Shown here in pieces: positions 8,445-15,943 of a stretch of DNA of 22,535 nucleotides. The notes below the pieces were generated by a model. The model saw nothing but the letters and a program-made list of their open reading frames with translations, did no database searches and had not been told where the DNA came from. Where the stretch lies: positions 1-22,535 of the IMG/VR virus record IMGVR_UViG_3300006192_000042; one strand, written 5' to 3'. Numbering within the stretch: position 1 is the first letter of the stretch; each line of letters opens with the position of its first letter. Source of the stretch: a virus. The position numbers and the translations under genes were made by a program.

Positions 8445-9296
8445 TTAGTCCTTATTTAAAATACAACTACCATAAAAACCACCTAATCCAGAGGCAACAC
8501 AAAGAACTTTACCTTTTATACTTTTATCTTCATAAGCTAAAAGTAATTCTATTAAAGCACTAGCTCCTTGACAATGTCCAATTTTATTTTTATAGTTTAA
8601 TATTTTATAACCTTTATAAGCCTCTTGTTCAGCTTTATTATTTACTTCTGTACCTGTACCATGTACTTTAATTATATCAGCTTTAGTAAATACTTGTTTA
8701 TACCCATTAACTGTTGTCATAAAAGGATTAGAATTATACTCTGCATACCATTTTGCATTAGATATATCATTACCTTTAGTTAATACTATAAAAGCAGCAC
8801 CTTCACCAAGTTTTATATCTATATTACTTTGTTTAAATACTCTAAGAGTACTATAACTAGTTTTTTCTTCTGCAACTATTATAACATTATCAACTATACC
8901 AAGTTCTAATAGTATATTAGCATGAAAAATTGAGTACATACTACTAGCACAAGAATTAGAATTAATATCCATAAAAGTTATATTATTATTTTTACTTAGT
9001 ATTTTCATATATTTATGAGCCATATAAGCAGTTAAGTCTTTAACTGATACCCTGGTTTCACCTCTACTAATAGAGAATTCAAAATCTAGAGGTATTTCTC
9101 TATCTTCACCTTGTGGTTTAGAAATACCTACAGCATAAAGTAAAGCAGTATTACCTTCCAGCTTTATATTAGATAAATACTCTTTAAATATTTTTATATA
9201 CTGGTCTGTCATATAGTTTTTTCTATCTTGTAGTAATCCTATTCTATCTTCTTCATTTATTGTACCATGAATATATTTATAACTTTGTATTTTCAT
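8445..9296 (-). CDS. Compact beta-ketoacyl-ACP synthase-like protein
   Basis: This 283-residue thiolase-fold condensing enzyme is of the FabF/FabB/KS type, joining an acyl group to an ACP-bound malonyl unit. The active-site nucleophile is Cys116 in NSNSCASSM, matching the TACAS/TACSS motif. The family motif GEGAA lies at 164-168, the first catalytic histidine is His212 in VHGTGTE, and Lys236 and His241 lie in KNKIGHCQGASA, five residues apart as in FabF. The C-terminal GLGG at 270-273 matches the usual GFGG loop. All catalytic residues are therefore present. The protein is much shorter than the roughly 410 residues of FabF: about 50 residues are missing before the Cys, and the region between Cys and the first His is also shortened. 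It overlaps the ACP gene by 20 bp and has a strong AGAGGAG site. It might condense, decarboxylate or merely transfer acyl groups; the substrate is unknown. Confidence 0.85.
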   Translation of the reverse strand: MKIQSYKYIHGTINEEDRIGLLQDRKNYMTDQYIKIFKEYLSNIKLEGNTALLYAVGISKPQGEDREIPLDFEFSISRGETRVSVKDLTAYMAHKYMKILSKNNNITFMDINSNSCASSMYSIFHANILLELGIVDNVIIVAEEKTSYSTLRVFKQSNIDIKLGEGAAFIVLTKGNDISNAKWYAEYNSNPFMTTVNGYKQVFTKADIIKVHGTGTEVNNKAEQEAYKGYKILNYKNKIGHCQGASALIELLLAYEDKSIKGKVLCVASGLGGFYGSCILNKD

Positions 9297-9501
9297 TATA
9301 TAGCTCCTCTAATTTAGCTGGTGTAATAGTTTCTATAGGAAATTCTTTTAAATAATCATCTTTCATAAAAGGATATTCAGCTTGTACTTCATTTAATACC
9401 ATAACAACACCAAAACTATCTATTCCACTTTCTACTAATGGAATATTTAAACCATATATTCCGCCTTCATTTTCTATTTGTTCTTGTATATATTCTTGCA
9501 T
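9277..9501 (-). CDS. Acyl carrier protein
   Basis: This 74-residue acidic protein has the classic carrier-protein attachment site: Ser29 within VESGIDSFGVV, equivalent to the LGxDSL motif of AcpP, where a phosphopantetheine arm would be attached by a host transferase. The sequence after it (VLNEVQAEYPF) matches helix II, and the C-terminal TITPAKLEELYNE matches the last helix (the Tv.dLv pattern). Helix I is slightly short. It has a strong AGGAG ribosome site 8 bp after the fibre-like gene stop and overlaps the ketosynthase by 20 bp, so the two are co-translated and are almost certainly partners. No other fatty acid synthesis gene is visible, so malonyl transfer, reduction and dehydration would have to come from the host. 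Confidence 0.88.
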   Translation of the reverse strand: MQEYIQEQIENEGGIYGLNIPLVESGIDSFGVVMVLNEVQAEYPFMKDDYLKEFPIETITPAKLEELYNENTKL

Positions 9502-9509
9502 AATATCTC

Positions 9510-11075
9510 CTAGGTATAAAAATCTGGTGCTTTATTAAGTGTACTATCTCTATCAGCTTGATAATGTAAATCAGCCATTAAACCATAAACATTGCTACCA
9601 TAAGTATCTGTACCTCTTTGTACTTTAATACTAACTACTGTATCTGGCTCAATTAAATCAAAAGCATCTATATCTGAGCATTCAGTTACCATATGTTCTC
9701 CAGCTACCTCAGTACCATCAGATATATGTGTTATAGTAAATGAAACTGGAGTAGCTAATAAGCTCTCTCCTTGTTGATGCCCTTTAGCAATAATATAACT
9801 TATATTCCATATAACTGTTTCACCTAAGGTCATAGTAGTAGTAGGCATCCAGTGAATATGTATATAAGCACTTGTGCCTCTAGCATAATCATGATTTACA
9901 TGATAATCTATAAAAACTTCATTACCATCACTAAAAGCTAGTCTTACAAAACCATTACTATCAGTAGCTTCAGATGGAGCTGAAGCACCTTTAATAGCTA
10001 AAGTAAAAGGTACAACATTATCTTTCCAACCTATGTCTTGAGCAGATGATGAAGAAATTAATTTTGATGCTTTATTTCTAATATCTACTATTTCTGCTAT
10101 AGAAGCTGTACCTTGGTCTATAATTATTAAGCTTAGTGGTTCTATCTCTGAGCCTATATCGCCATTAAAAATACCTAGATTTGGATTAGCATTAATGGCA
10201 TCTGTTAATTTATTATAAACTATAGTACCATAAGTAAAATAAATAGTTTCAGTTCTAGAGCTTCTAGATATTGTATGTGTAACATACTTATTATTAGGTA
10301 TTAATGCTAAATCTGTACCATTATCATAATTAGCTATATCAACTACCAAAGTAGTTTCAGGTTGTAATTGATATTGTCCTGATATATTATACATCTTTTG
10401 TGCTACTATATTTAAAGTTTGCGTAATAGTTTTAGTCTCAGCATTAGGAGTATTAATTTGCCCTTCTGCTATATCTAGGTGAAGAGGGTTACTTATATTT
10501 TGTGTAATTAATCCTGCTTGTAAACTAAATATTGTACCCTCAAAAAACTTAGACCTTATATATATTTTCTTAATAAAATCTAAGGATAAGAAAAAACTAT
10601 TACCTATCTTATTAATAGTATTAGTATCAGTTTTACTAAATGCTGTTAGTTCTAGTTTACCATCATTTAAATCTGATGTACTTGGAAATTGATTAGGTAA
10701 TAAAGTAACCAAACCATTTATATCTATAATAGCTGAGGCAAAGTTACCACCTGATATAGATATAGTATCTATTATAGCCCCATTATATACTTTTTTAATA
10801 CCATTAATATAATATATACCTGAAGCTATATTAAAATACCTAGGGTTAGCATTAATAGTTATATTCATACCAGAAATTATACCATGTAGTTGGTGATATG
10901 ATAAGCGTTCAGAATTTTCATAAATAGTATCTAAATCATTCTGGTCAATAGAGTCTAATATAGCTTTATTACTATGGGTATGAGATACTGTAGCTGCTTC
11001 TGTACTTCTCATTAAAGCTCTATGAGCAGCTCTATCCATCTTATGATTATTTGTACTACTTATATTATTATTCAT
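9510..11075 (-). CDS. Tail-fibre-like/virion structural protein
   Basis: This is a 521-residue beta-rich protein. Near the N-terminus it has the SHTHSNKAILDSI motif (residues about 31-43), common in phage fibre and appendage proteins. The middle is Thr/Asn/Ile-rich with beta repeats. The last ~150 residues match a common phage C-terminal domain with the pattern YIHIHWMP, then VIWNISY, and a final MADLHYQAD...NKAPDFYT, typically a trimeric jelly-roll-like tip found on fibres or capsid-associated proteins. It follows the endolysin and precedes the ACP. The ribosome site is weak (AGTAGT) compared with its neighbours, which may mean lower expression. It might be a head or side fibre rather than the main tail fibre. 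Confidence 0.7.
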   Translation of the reverse strand: MNNNISSTNNHKMDRAAHRALMRSTEAATVSHTHSNKAILDSIDQNDLDTIYENSERLSYHQLHGIISGMNITINANPRYFNIASGIYYINGIKKVYNGAIIDTISISGGNFASAIIDINGLVTLLPNQFPSTSDLNDGKLELTAFSKTDTNTINKIGNSFFLSLDFIKKIYIRSKFFEGTIFSLQAGLITQNISNPLHLDIAEGQINTPNAETKTITQTLNIVAQKMYNISGQYQLQPETTLVVDIANYDNGTDLALIPNNKYVTHTISRSSRTETIYFTYGTIVYNKLTDAINANPNLGIFNGDIGSEIEPLSLIIIDQGTASIAEIVDIRNKASKLISSSSAQDIGWKDNVVPFTLAIKGASAPSEATDSNGFVRLAFSDGNEVFIDYHVNHDYARGTSAYIHIHWMPTTTMTLGETVIWNISYIIAKGHQQGESLLATPVSFTITHISDGTEVAGEHMVTECSDIDAFDLIEPDTVVSIKVQRGTDTYGSNVYGLMADLHYQADRDSTLNKAPDFYT

Positions 11076-11088
11076 TACTACTACTTTA

Positions 11089-11472
11089 CTAATATAACCA
11101 GATTACTTCTGGTGATTTTGATTCATCATCATCAACATGTATAAATGTCTTTGCAATACCAATTCTTGTAAACCCTGCTCTAATTAAAGCTTCTATAATT
11201 ACAAATCTTTTTCTACTATCTTCAGCATCTAAGTCAAAAGCTTTACATTCAATACCTTCTTCTTCACTTGCAATATGGGAAGATGTATCTGATCCACCAA
11301 TAGCTTTATTATGCTCTCTACATGAACAAGCTCTATTATTAGGTCCTATACTAAAAGGTTCTCCTGCAAATTCTCTAGCATGATTTAATCTTTCTAGAGA
11401 TGAGGCTCTAACTTTATTTAACCCACAACCACATCTACATTTCAATTCTTTTTCTGTAAAATAATTTTTCAC
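11089..11472 (-). CDS. Endolysin, M15 family peptidase (D-Ala-D-Ala carboxypeptidase/endopeptidase type)
   Basis: This 127-residue protein has the M15A zinc peptidase motifs. His66 and Asp80 lie in a SSH...AFDLD stretch (the SxHxxGxAxD motif with an insertion of acidic residues), and His112 lies in IHVDDD, the third zinc ligand and active-site region. The N-terminal FTEKELKCRCGCG (residues 5-17) is the typical start of this phage and bacterial family. It would cleave peptide bonds of peptidoglycan stem peptides late in infection. No signal peptide is seen, so it depends on a holin. The start is GTG, chosen because AAAGGA lies eight bases before it and no earlier in-frame start exists. It follows three membrane proteins, which together form the lysis cassette. 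Its position between tail genes rather than at the operon end is a notable feature. Confidence 0.88.
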   Translation of the reverse strand: MKNYFTEKELKCRCGCGLNKVRASSLERLNHAREFAGEPFSIGPNNRACSCREHNKAIGGSDTSSHIASEEEGIECKAFDLDAEDSRKRFVIIEALIRAGFTRIGIAKTFIHVDDDESKSPEVIWLY

Positions 11473-11476
11473 TGTC

Positions 11477-11893
11477 TTATCCTTTAAATTTACTAATAAG
11501 TAATTGTAGTACTATTTTTAAAATATCTCTTAATCCATATATACTTAAAAATATAGATAATACTAATATTTGATACCATATTGGAGTACTTAGATCCATA
11601 GCTTTTAAACCTTGTATTGCATATGGTTGTAAAGATGGAATAAACAACATTATAAATGGCATAGTAATTACTATTAATATAAATTCATCTTTCCAGCTTG
11701 ACTTCATATTTTCAACAGCCATCTTGTTTAAATCATAATCTTGCTCACCTTCCCTTGTGATACGAGCTATTTTAGCTTTTGTTTCAGCAACTACTACTTC
11801 TTTTTCACCCTCAGCTTTAAGTTTAGAAATTTCTTGTTTCTTTGTAAAGTAATTAGATATTCCTGTAATTAATAACCCACCTAACTCAAACAT
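11477..11893 (-). CDS. Holin, 3TM family
   Basis: This 138-residue membrane protein matches the 3TM holin pattern: an N-terminal hydrophobic segment (residues 2-14), a charged Glu/Lys helix (about 17-60), then the NMKSSWKDEF motif leading into a transmembrane helix (about 69-88) and a second one (about 103-124) containing WYQI and YGLRD. These holins form inner-membrane lesions that release the endolysin. The GTG three bases upstream (11896) is rejected as start because AGGAG lies only two bases from it, whereas ATG at 11893 has normal spacing. The gene overlaps the preceding small membrane protein and ends four bases before the endolysin GTG codon, supporting a coupled lysis cassette. Confidence 0.85.
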   Translation of the reverse strand: MFELGGLLITGISNYFTKKQEISKLKAEGEKEVVVAETKAKIARITREGEQDYDLNKMAVENMKSSWKDEFILIVITMPFIMLFIPSLQPYAIQGLKAMDLSTPIWYQILVLSIFLSIYGLRDILKIVLQLLISKFKG

Positions 11894-12146
11894 CACTTCT
11901 CCTTCTAGTTTTTAATCTCCATTCTTTTTTAAGTAGAAATGTGTATATAATTAATGCCCATACTGATATCACCATAGTTATAACATGAAATAAAGCCCAA
12001 TAGTTTTCAGGTAATAATTTATAACTAATAGTAGATATAAGCATAACTATAAGTACAGCAAATAAAGTTTTATTATATAAATAAAGTTTATTATGTATAA
12101 ATGTACTTAACGCGAATAATATAGATAGTAATAGTATACTATACAT
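11886..12146 (-). CDS. Small membrane protein of the lysis region
   Basis: This 86-residue protein has three hydrophobic segments (about residues 2-17, 26-45 and 50-72) and ends in a strongly basic tail (KKEWRLKTRRRSD). It is not recognised as a known family. It overlaps the genes on both sides by about 8 bp and has AGGAG upstream. Being sandwiched between a holin-like protein and the 3TM holin suggests an accessory role in lysis timing, for example an antiholin or pinholin, but the sequence itself shows only a membrane protein. There is no lipobox or long periplasmic coiled coil, so it does not look like a spanin. Confidence 0.65.
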   Translation of the reverse strand: MYSILLLSILFALSTFIHNKLYLYNKTLFAVLIVMLISTISYKLLPENYWALFHVITMVISVWALIIYTFLLKKEWRLKTRRRSDV

Positions 12147-12459
12147 CTTTTACTCCTAACTTATTTTTTATATACATTATTGCAATAGGCATTAAGTCAA
12201 CTGCAAAATATGCTACAAGCCAAGCAAAGTATATCAAAAACTCACTATCTTTAAGTAGTGGATACTGATATGGGACACCTTTTACAATAACTAATACTAA
12301 TATACAACCTAAAATAGCTTTTGAAGAAGATATAAATATCTTAGCTTTCATTGTCTTTTCTGGATATAAATCAGCTGAAACTATCTTACCCATTACATTA
12401 ATAAAGGTTATAAAGAAACCTGTTATAGCTAAGGCAACTATATCTAACTTTTCAAACAT
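12139..12459 (-). CDS. Putative second holin-like membrane protein
   Basis: This 106-residue protein has three predicted transmembrane segments (about residues 7-27, 45-62 and 74-97), a short cytoplasmic-looking N-terminus and a basic C-terminus. Size and topology resemble class I-type holins (LydA or phage holin family 3), but no diagnostic motif is certain. The ribosome site AGGAGAATAG precedes ATG. It is the first of three consecutive membrane proteins before the endolysin. If the 138-residue 3TM protein is the main holin, this one may be a second holin or its regulator. Confidence 0.65.
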   Translation of the reverse strand: MFEKLDIVALAITGFFITFINVMGKIVSADLYPEKTMKAKIFISSSKAILGCILVLVIVKGVPYQYPLLKDSEFLIYFAWLVAYFAVDLMPIAIMYIKNKLGVKDV

Positions 12460-12460
12460 T

Positions 12461-12721
12461 CTATTCTCCTACTGATTTATTACAATGATTATATTCAAGT
12501 TTAGATAATAAACAACATAACTTAATATCAAACCATGTAGCTATTCCTTTTTCTTTTCTTCTAGCTATATGAGAAGATATTGTTTCATCTTGACTACCAT
12601 TCCATATAACTACATTAAGCATTTGGTCAAAAGAGAGAAGAAATCTCATACCTCTTGACCTTTTGCTTACATCTTTATCAAACTTTTCTATTAATAGTTC
12701 TTGTTTAGTTTTATTTCCCAT
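12461..12721 (-). CDS. Small conserved phage protein of the lysis region
   Basis: This is an 86-residue soluble-looking protein. It resembles a small family often found near lysis genes of podoviruses and other phages, with a pattern of aromatic/Leu-rich start (FLLSFDQMLNVVIWNG), a central DETISSHIARR, and an N-H-C motif near the end. The family has no established function that I can state with confidence. The start codon overlaps the TAA of the preceding gene by one base (TAATG), and the gene ends one base before the next gene, so it belongs to the same translational chain. Two cysteines near residues 68-69 and one at 79 could bind metal, but this is not shown. Confidence 0.6.
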   Translation of the reverse strand: MGNKTKQELLIEKFDKDVSKRSRGMRFLLSFDQMLNVVIWNGSQDETISSHIARRKEKGIATWFDIKLCCLLSKLEYNHCNKSVGE

Positions 12722-13164
12722 TATACACCTACAAAGAATTTATTTCTTTCCGTAACAAACCATAGAGCAAAGTCAGGGAAATCTAATACATTAATAGGCA
12801 TCTTAGCACCATTATCAAAATGTATTACTGTATCTGTTATACCTAGCTCAAAACCACTCTTTACTTGTACTAAACCATCTCCATCATTCTTAGTAAATGA
12901 TACTACTGTCCCCTTATAATCAAGACCATCTAACATAGCTTTAGTTCTAGCCTTATCCACATCTTCTAATGCCTTAGTGTCAATTAACTCTTGCTCTTTA
13001 ACCCTATCAGGTACATACTTACCATCTACCATATCGGGTAGGTAGTATGTATGTAAAGTACCATCTATTTTAGTTTCTAATAACTCTAACTTTATCCAAG
13101 TACCATCAGGATTTGTAGTCCTTGATTGTATAGTACCATCTGTGTTTAATTTAAAATACGCCAT
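12721..13164 (-). CDS. Putative tail-fibre assembly/chaperone-like protein
   Basis: This 147-residue protein starts two bases after the stop of the tail fibre gene, the usual place of a fibre assembly chaperone. The N-terminal half is beta-rich (GTIQSRTTNPDGTW, HTYYLPDM), followed by a charged helix (VKEQELIDTKALEDVDKART) and a C-terminal region (FELGITDTVIHFDNG...FPDFALWFVTER) whose layout recalls small phage proteins of the DUF4376 / fibre-assembly type. This link is an impression, not an alignment. AGGA lies upstream of the ATG at normal-to-long spacing. The alternative is a small structural protein of unknown role. Confidence 0.5.
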   Translation of the reverse strand: MAYFKLNTDGTIQSRTTNPDGTWIKLELLETKIDGTLHTYYLPDMVDGKYVPDRVKEQELIDTKALEDVDKARTKAMLDGLDYKGTVVSFTKNDGDGLVQVKSGFELGITDTVIHFDNGAKMPINVLDFPDFALWFVTERNKFFVGV

Positions 13165-13165
13165 C

Positions 13166-15037
13166 TTAGTTTTTTCCTCCCATAATGATTAAAGAAGCTA
13201 CCTCGGTATCAACCTGTATAGTAGCAGTAGCATATACTTCTAATTTACAGTAAGTAGTAGAAGTTGGATAACAAGCAACATTTCTGTCTGATGGGTCATT
13301 AGAAGAGGCTCCTGCTGAAGCAGCACCTACATAATTAGTAGTATCCATACTCTCATTAAAATATACATCGTAATTACCAGTAGTAGTTCTTACTACATCA
13401 CTAACATTAAAACTATCTCTAATAGTAGGAGGTGTAGTTGTACCATCAAAGTTTACCCAAGCTGTACAAGAGTTTTTACCTTCTACTTCTGCTATAACCT
13501 TATCAAACTTAGCTACACTCTCAACTATCTTAGGAGCACCTTCCATATAGTGTAAAGCTACTGGAACTCCACCTACTACTTCTACTCCTAGTAATTTACC
13601 TTTTTCGTTATTTAGATATGTGAATTGAGGAGAGTATGCAGTACCCGAAGTTGTTCCAAATATGCTAACATTATCTATTCTTGATGTTCTATTAGCACTA
13701 GTACCATGACTTAGTGCAAAAACAATGTTACCACTAACAGTAGGTGTATAATTAAAAGTATGAGTACCAACTATATTTGCTCCCGTACCTCCTATAAGAA
13801 TACCATCCATATAGAAATAAATCCCGGCTATTGCATCAGAAGCTACAATATCAAACTTTATTGTAAGTTTCTGACCAGCTATAACACTTATTATAGTTTC
13901 TGCTTTAGAAGAAACATCTCCGTTTAAATCTGCCATGATAAGAGAACTATCAGAAGAACTCCAACTTAATGTTATATTTGCGTTTGATGCAACCCATCCA
14001 CTAATATCAGTATCAAAAGTTCCATTAGTAACTAACTCTGTCATGATAGTTGAAGACCATAAGCCATTAGTATATATTGGTCTGTCTTCATCTATCATAG
14101 TAGCAAAGTACATACCCCAACTAGGCTTAGTTAATGTAGCTTCACTACTCCCGTCTGCAAACATCTTAACATAATTTATACCATCAGCATATCCACCCAT
14201 AGGATTAATAGCGCCATTTTTAACTATTACAGTATTTTTAATGGCTGTTGTGCTTCCACTAGCAATAGACACTAATAGATTATTACCATATAATGTACCA
14301 CTAGATATTGAGCAGTCTCCTTTAAGTGTATAAGATACTGATGTAGTTTCAGGTATATTAGCAATAGCATCTAATGTTGCTGTTGATATAGGCTTATTTA
14401 AATCTGATGTATTCTCTACATTACCAAGTCCTAAATTTATTCTAGAACCAGAAGCACTAGACACATCAGATAAATTATTAGAATTAATTAAAGCTCCACC
14501 AAGAGAGGCATAAGCTGCAACCCAACCAGTACCTAAAATATATACTTTCATTAAATGGTTATTAGGGTCAATATCAGAAGTATCAAGGTATAGCTCACCT
14601 CCACTTAAAGCTTCACCATTTAAATTTAAAGTTGGCTCAGTATTTGAAGCACCTAAATATACTCCATTTAAATATACTTTAGCACTATCTGCTATAACTG
14701 CACTACCACTAGCTTGGCTAGCTGAAAGTGAAGCTGATGCAGAATAACCTGAAGCTTGGCTAGCTGAAAGTGATGCTGATGTAGAATAACCTGAAGCTTG
14801 GCTAGCTGAAAGTGAAGCTCCACTAGCTGAACTACTAGCATCTATAGAGTAAGACTCTGTTCTATTTATAGCTTCTAATAGGGTTTCTGTTTCACTAAAA
14901 GGTAAGTTACTAGCATTTATTTGTGTTACTGAAACAGCTTGGCCATTTCTAGTTTGTGTTTCAACTCCAAAACCTACTGTTAAGTCTTCTAGACCAACTC
15001 TACCTCTATACGTTTTTGTTATATTATCATTTGCCAT
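13166..15037 (-). CDS. Tail fibre/receptor-binding protein with 14-residue repeats and carbohydrate-binding-like domain
   Basis: This 623-residue protein is counted from ATG 15037, which has AGGAT at good spacing. An in-frame ATG at 15079 would add 14 residues lying inside the previous gene and lacks this site. The N-terminal ~50 residues form a beta-rich attachment-like domain. Residues about 60-110 carry repeats of the form SASLSASQASGY. Around residues 332-460 lies a jelly-roll-like region beginning LVTNGTFDTDISGW, the typical start of CBM_4_9-type carbohydrate-binding domains, and the C-terminus is beta-rich. This fits a receptor-binding fibre that contacts surface sugars. It sits between the adaptor and the assembly-like protein. 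No lyase or hydrolase motif was seen. Confidence 0.78.
   Translation of the reverse strand: MANDNITKTYRGRVGLEDLTVGFGVETQTRNGQAVSVTQINASNLPFSETETLLEAINRTESYSIDASSSASGASLSASQASGYSTSASLSASQASGYSASASLSASQASGSAVIADSAKVYLNGVYLGASNTEPTLNLNGEALSGGELYLDTSDIDPNNHLMKVYILGTGWVAAYASLGGALINSNNLSDVSSASGSRINLGLGNVENTSDLNKPISTATLDAIANIPETTSVSYTLKGDCSISSGTLYGNNLLVSIASGSTTAIKNTVIVKNGAINPMGGYADGINYVKMFADGSSEATLTKPSWGMYFATMIDEDRPIYTNGLWSSTIMTELVTNGTFDTDISGWVASNANITLSWSSSDSSLIMADLNGDVSSKAETIISVIAGQKLTIKFDIVASDAIAGIYFYMDGILIGGTGANIVGTHTFNYTPTVSGNIVFALSHGTSANRTSRIDNVSIFGTTSGTAYSPQFTYLNNEKGKLLGVEVVGGVPVALHYMEGAPKIVESVAKFDKVIAEVEGKNSCTAWVNFDGTTTPPTIRDSFNVSDVVRTTTGNYDVYFNESMDTTNYVGAASAGASSNDPSDRNVACYPTSTTYCKLEVYATATIQVDTEVASLIIMGGKN
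14712..14819 (-). repeat. 42-bp tandem repeats in the tail fibre gene
   Basis: Units start at 14712, 14754 and 14796 with an exact 42-bp period. Each holds a near-identical core gcttggctagctgaaagtga and encodes the 14-residue unit containing SLSASQASGY. The third copy is partial. The identity at DNA level would allow copy-number change by slippage or recombination, altering fibre length. Confidence 0.85.
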
Positions 15038-15038
15038 A

Positions 15039-15884
15039 TTAAAATCCTGTCTTATAAGGTACTTCTGGGTAATCAACACCTTGGTAACTATTAGATGTTC
15101 TACCTATATCTTTTTTTAACTCTTTATTATATTTATCTATAAAAATACTAGCTTTATTAATATTTTCTGTTCTTGAATCATCTAATAAAAGCGTACCAGC
15201 AACATAATAAACTAATGTATTTTTATAAGAATCATCTAAATCTACTACTGTTGTGAATATGTTAGTAGTTGTATCTAATAAATCTGGTTTAGCAAAATAA
15301 GTAACTTCTAATGTTATAAATACATCAGATAAACTAAGTATTGGCTCATATCCCCTTAATTCTATCTTATCATAAACATTCATAGGTACTATAATATCTT
15401 CAAAATCCATAGAAGTTATTAAACCATAAACACTATCAGAAGGCACATTTGGTATATCAATCAATAATGTTCCTGCTGTATTATTATTTAAGGCTGTATA
15501 AGTTGTACTTGTTTCTTTTAATAAAGGAAATAGTGTAACTTGCTTAGGGTTTTGTAGGTCATAAACTATTGCTTCTAGTCTTTCACCAGTTTTTGTTTCC
15601 CATTGTCTATGGTGCTTATCCATTTCATTATGTGTTAGTTTATTAATATCTTTACCATTTTGTCTAACTCTTTGTAAGCTTAAAAATTGTTCATCAGGTA
15701 TAATTAGATATTTTTGGTAAGGTAGAATAGGTATAGCCATTACTTTCTTTTTAACATTAGCTTTTTTACCTAATTCTTCTAAACCCTCATTAATAAGTTC
15801 TATAATTCTACTATTAGTAAATTTTCTACCAACAGTATCTCCAACTTTAGGTCTAATCTCATTAAACAAGGTTTGTATAGTCAT
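15039..15884 (-). CDS. Head-tail adaptor/virion structural protein
   Basis: This 281-residue protein begins with a helical region (TIQTLFNEIRPKVGD, then RIIELINEGLEELGKKA), followed by a mixed domain with YLIIPDEQFLSLQRVRQNG and a beta-rich C-terminal part ending in a helix with DDSYKNTLVYYVAG. This layout, an N-terminal helical bundle that 'counts' sample positions and then a beta domain, is that of phage adaptor or connector proteins in podoviruses, which form a ring under the portal. It follows the capsid genes and precedes the fibre. The ATG has AGGAAATATT upstream, right after the hairpin at 15902-15930. The precise family is uncertain. Confidence 0.65.
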   Translation of the reverse strand: MTIQTLFNEIRPKVGDTVGRKFTNSRIIELINEGLEELGKKANVKKKVMAIPILPYQKYLIIPDEQFLSLQRVRQNGKDINKLTHNEMDKHHRQWETKTGERLEAIVYDLQNPKQVTLFPLLKETSTTYTALNNNTAGTLLIDIPNVPSDSVYGLITSMDFEDIIVPMNVYDKIELRGYEPILSLSDVFITLEVTYFAKPDLLDTTTNIFTTVVDLDDSYKNTLVYYVAGTLLLDDSRTENINKASIFIDKYNKELKKDIGRTSNSYQGVDYPEVPYKTGF

Positions 15885-15901
15885 AATATTTCCTATTAAT
15901 A

Positions 15902-15930
15902 AAAGCTATAGAAATAAATTCTATAGCTTT
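15902..15930 (-). terminator. Hairpin between capsid and adaptor genes, probable terminator/attenuator
   Basis: Perfect 12-bp arms (15902-15913 and 15919-15930) surround a 5-nt loop. Read in the direction of the late genes, the stem ends in GCTTTT followed by ATTAAT, a short T-rich tail. It lies right after the decoration protein gene and just before the adaptor ribosome site. With no promoter seen between it and the adaptor, it probably reduces rather than stops transcription, keeping capsid mRNA in excess over tail mRNA. Confidence 0.65.
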
Positions 15931-15943
15931 AAATATTCACAGA

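Noticed and set aside
11894-11896. GTG start for the 3TM holin
   Set aside because: AGGAG would be only two bases away; the following ATG has normal spacing.
12701-14174. Plus-strand open frames at 12701-12919 and 13935-14174
   Set aside because: Both are antisense to well-supported minus-strand genes and lack ribosome sites.
15038-15079. Upstream ATG for the tail fibre gene at 15079
   Set aside because: The extra 14 codons overlap the adaptor gene and lack the AGGAT ribosome site that precedes ATG 15037.
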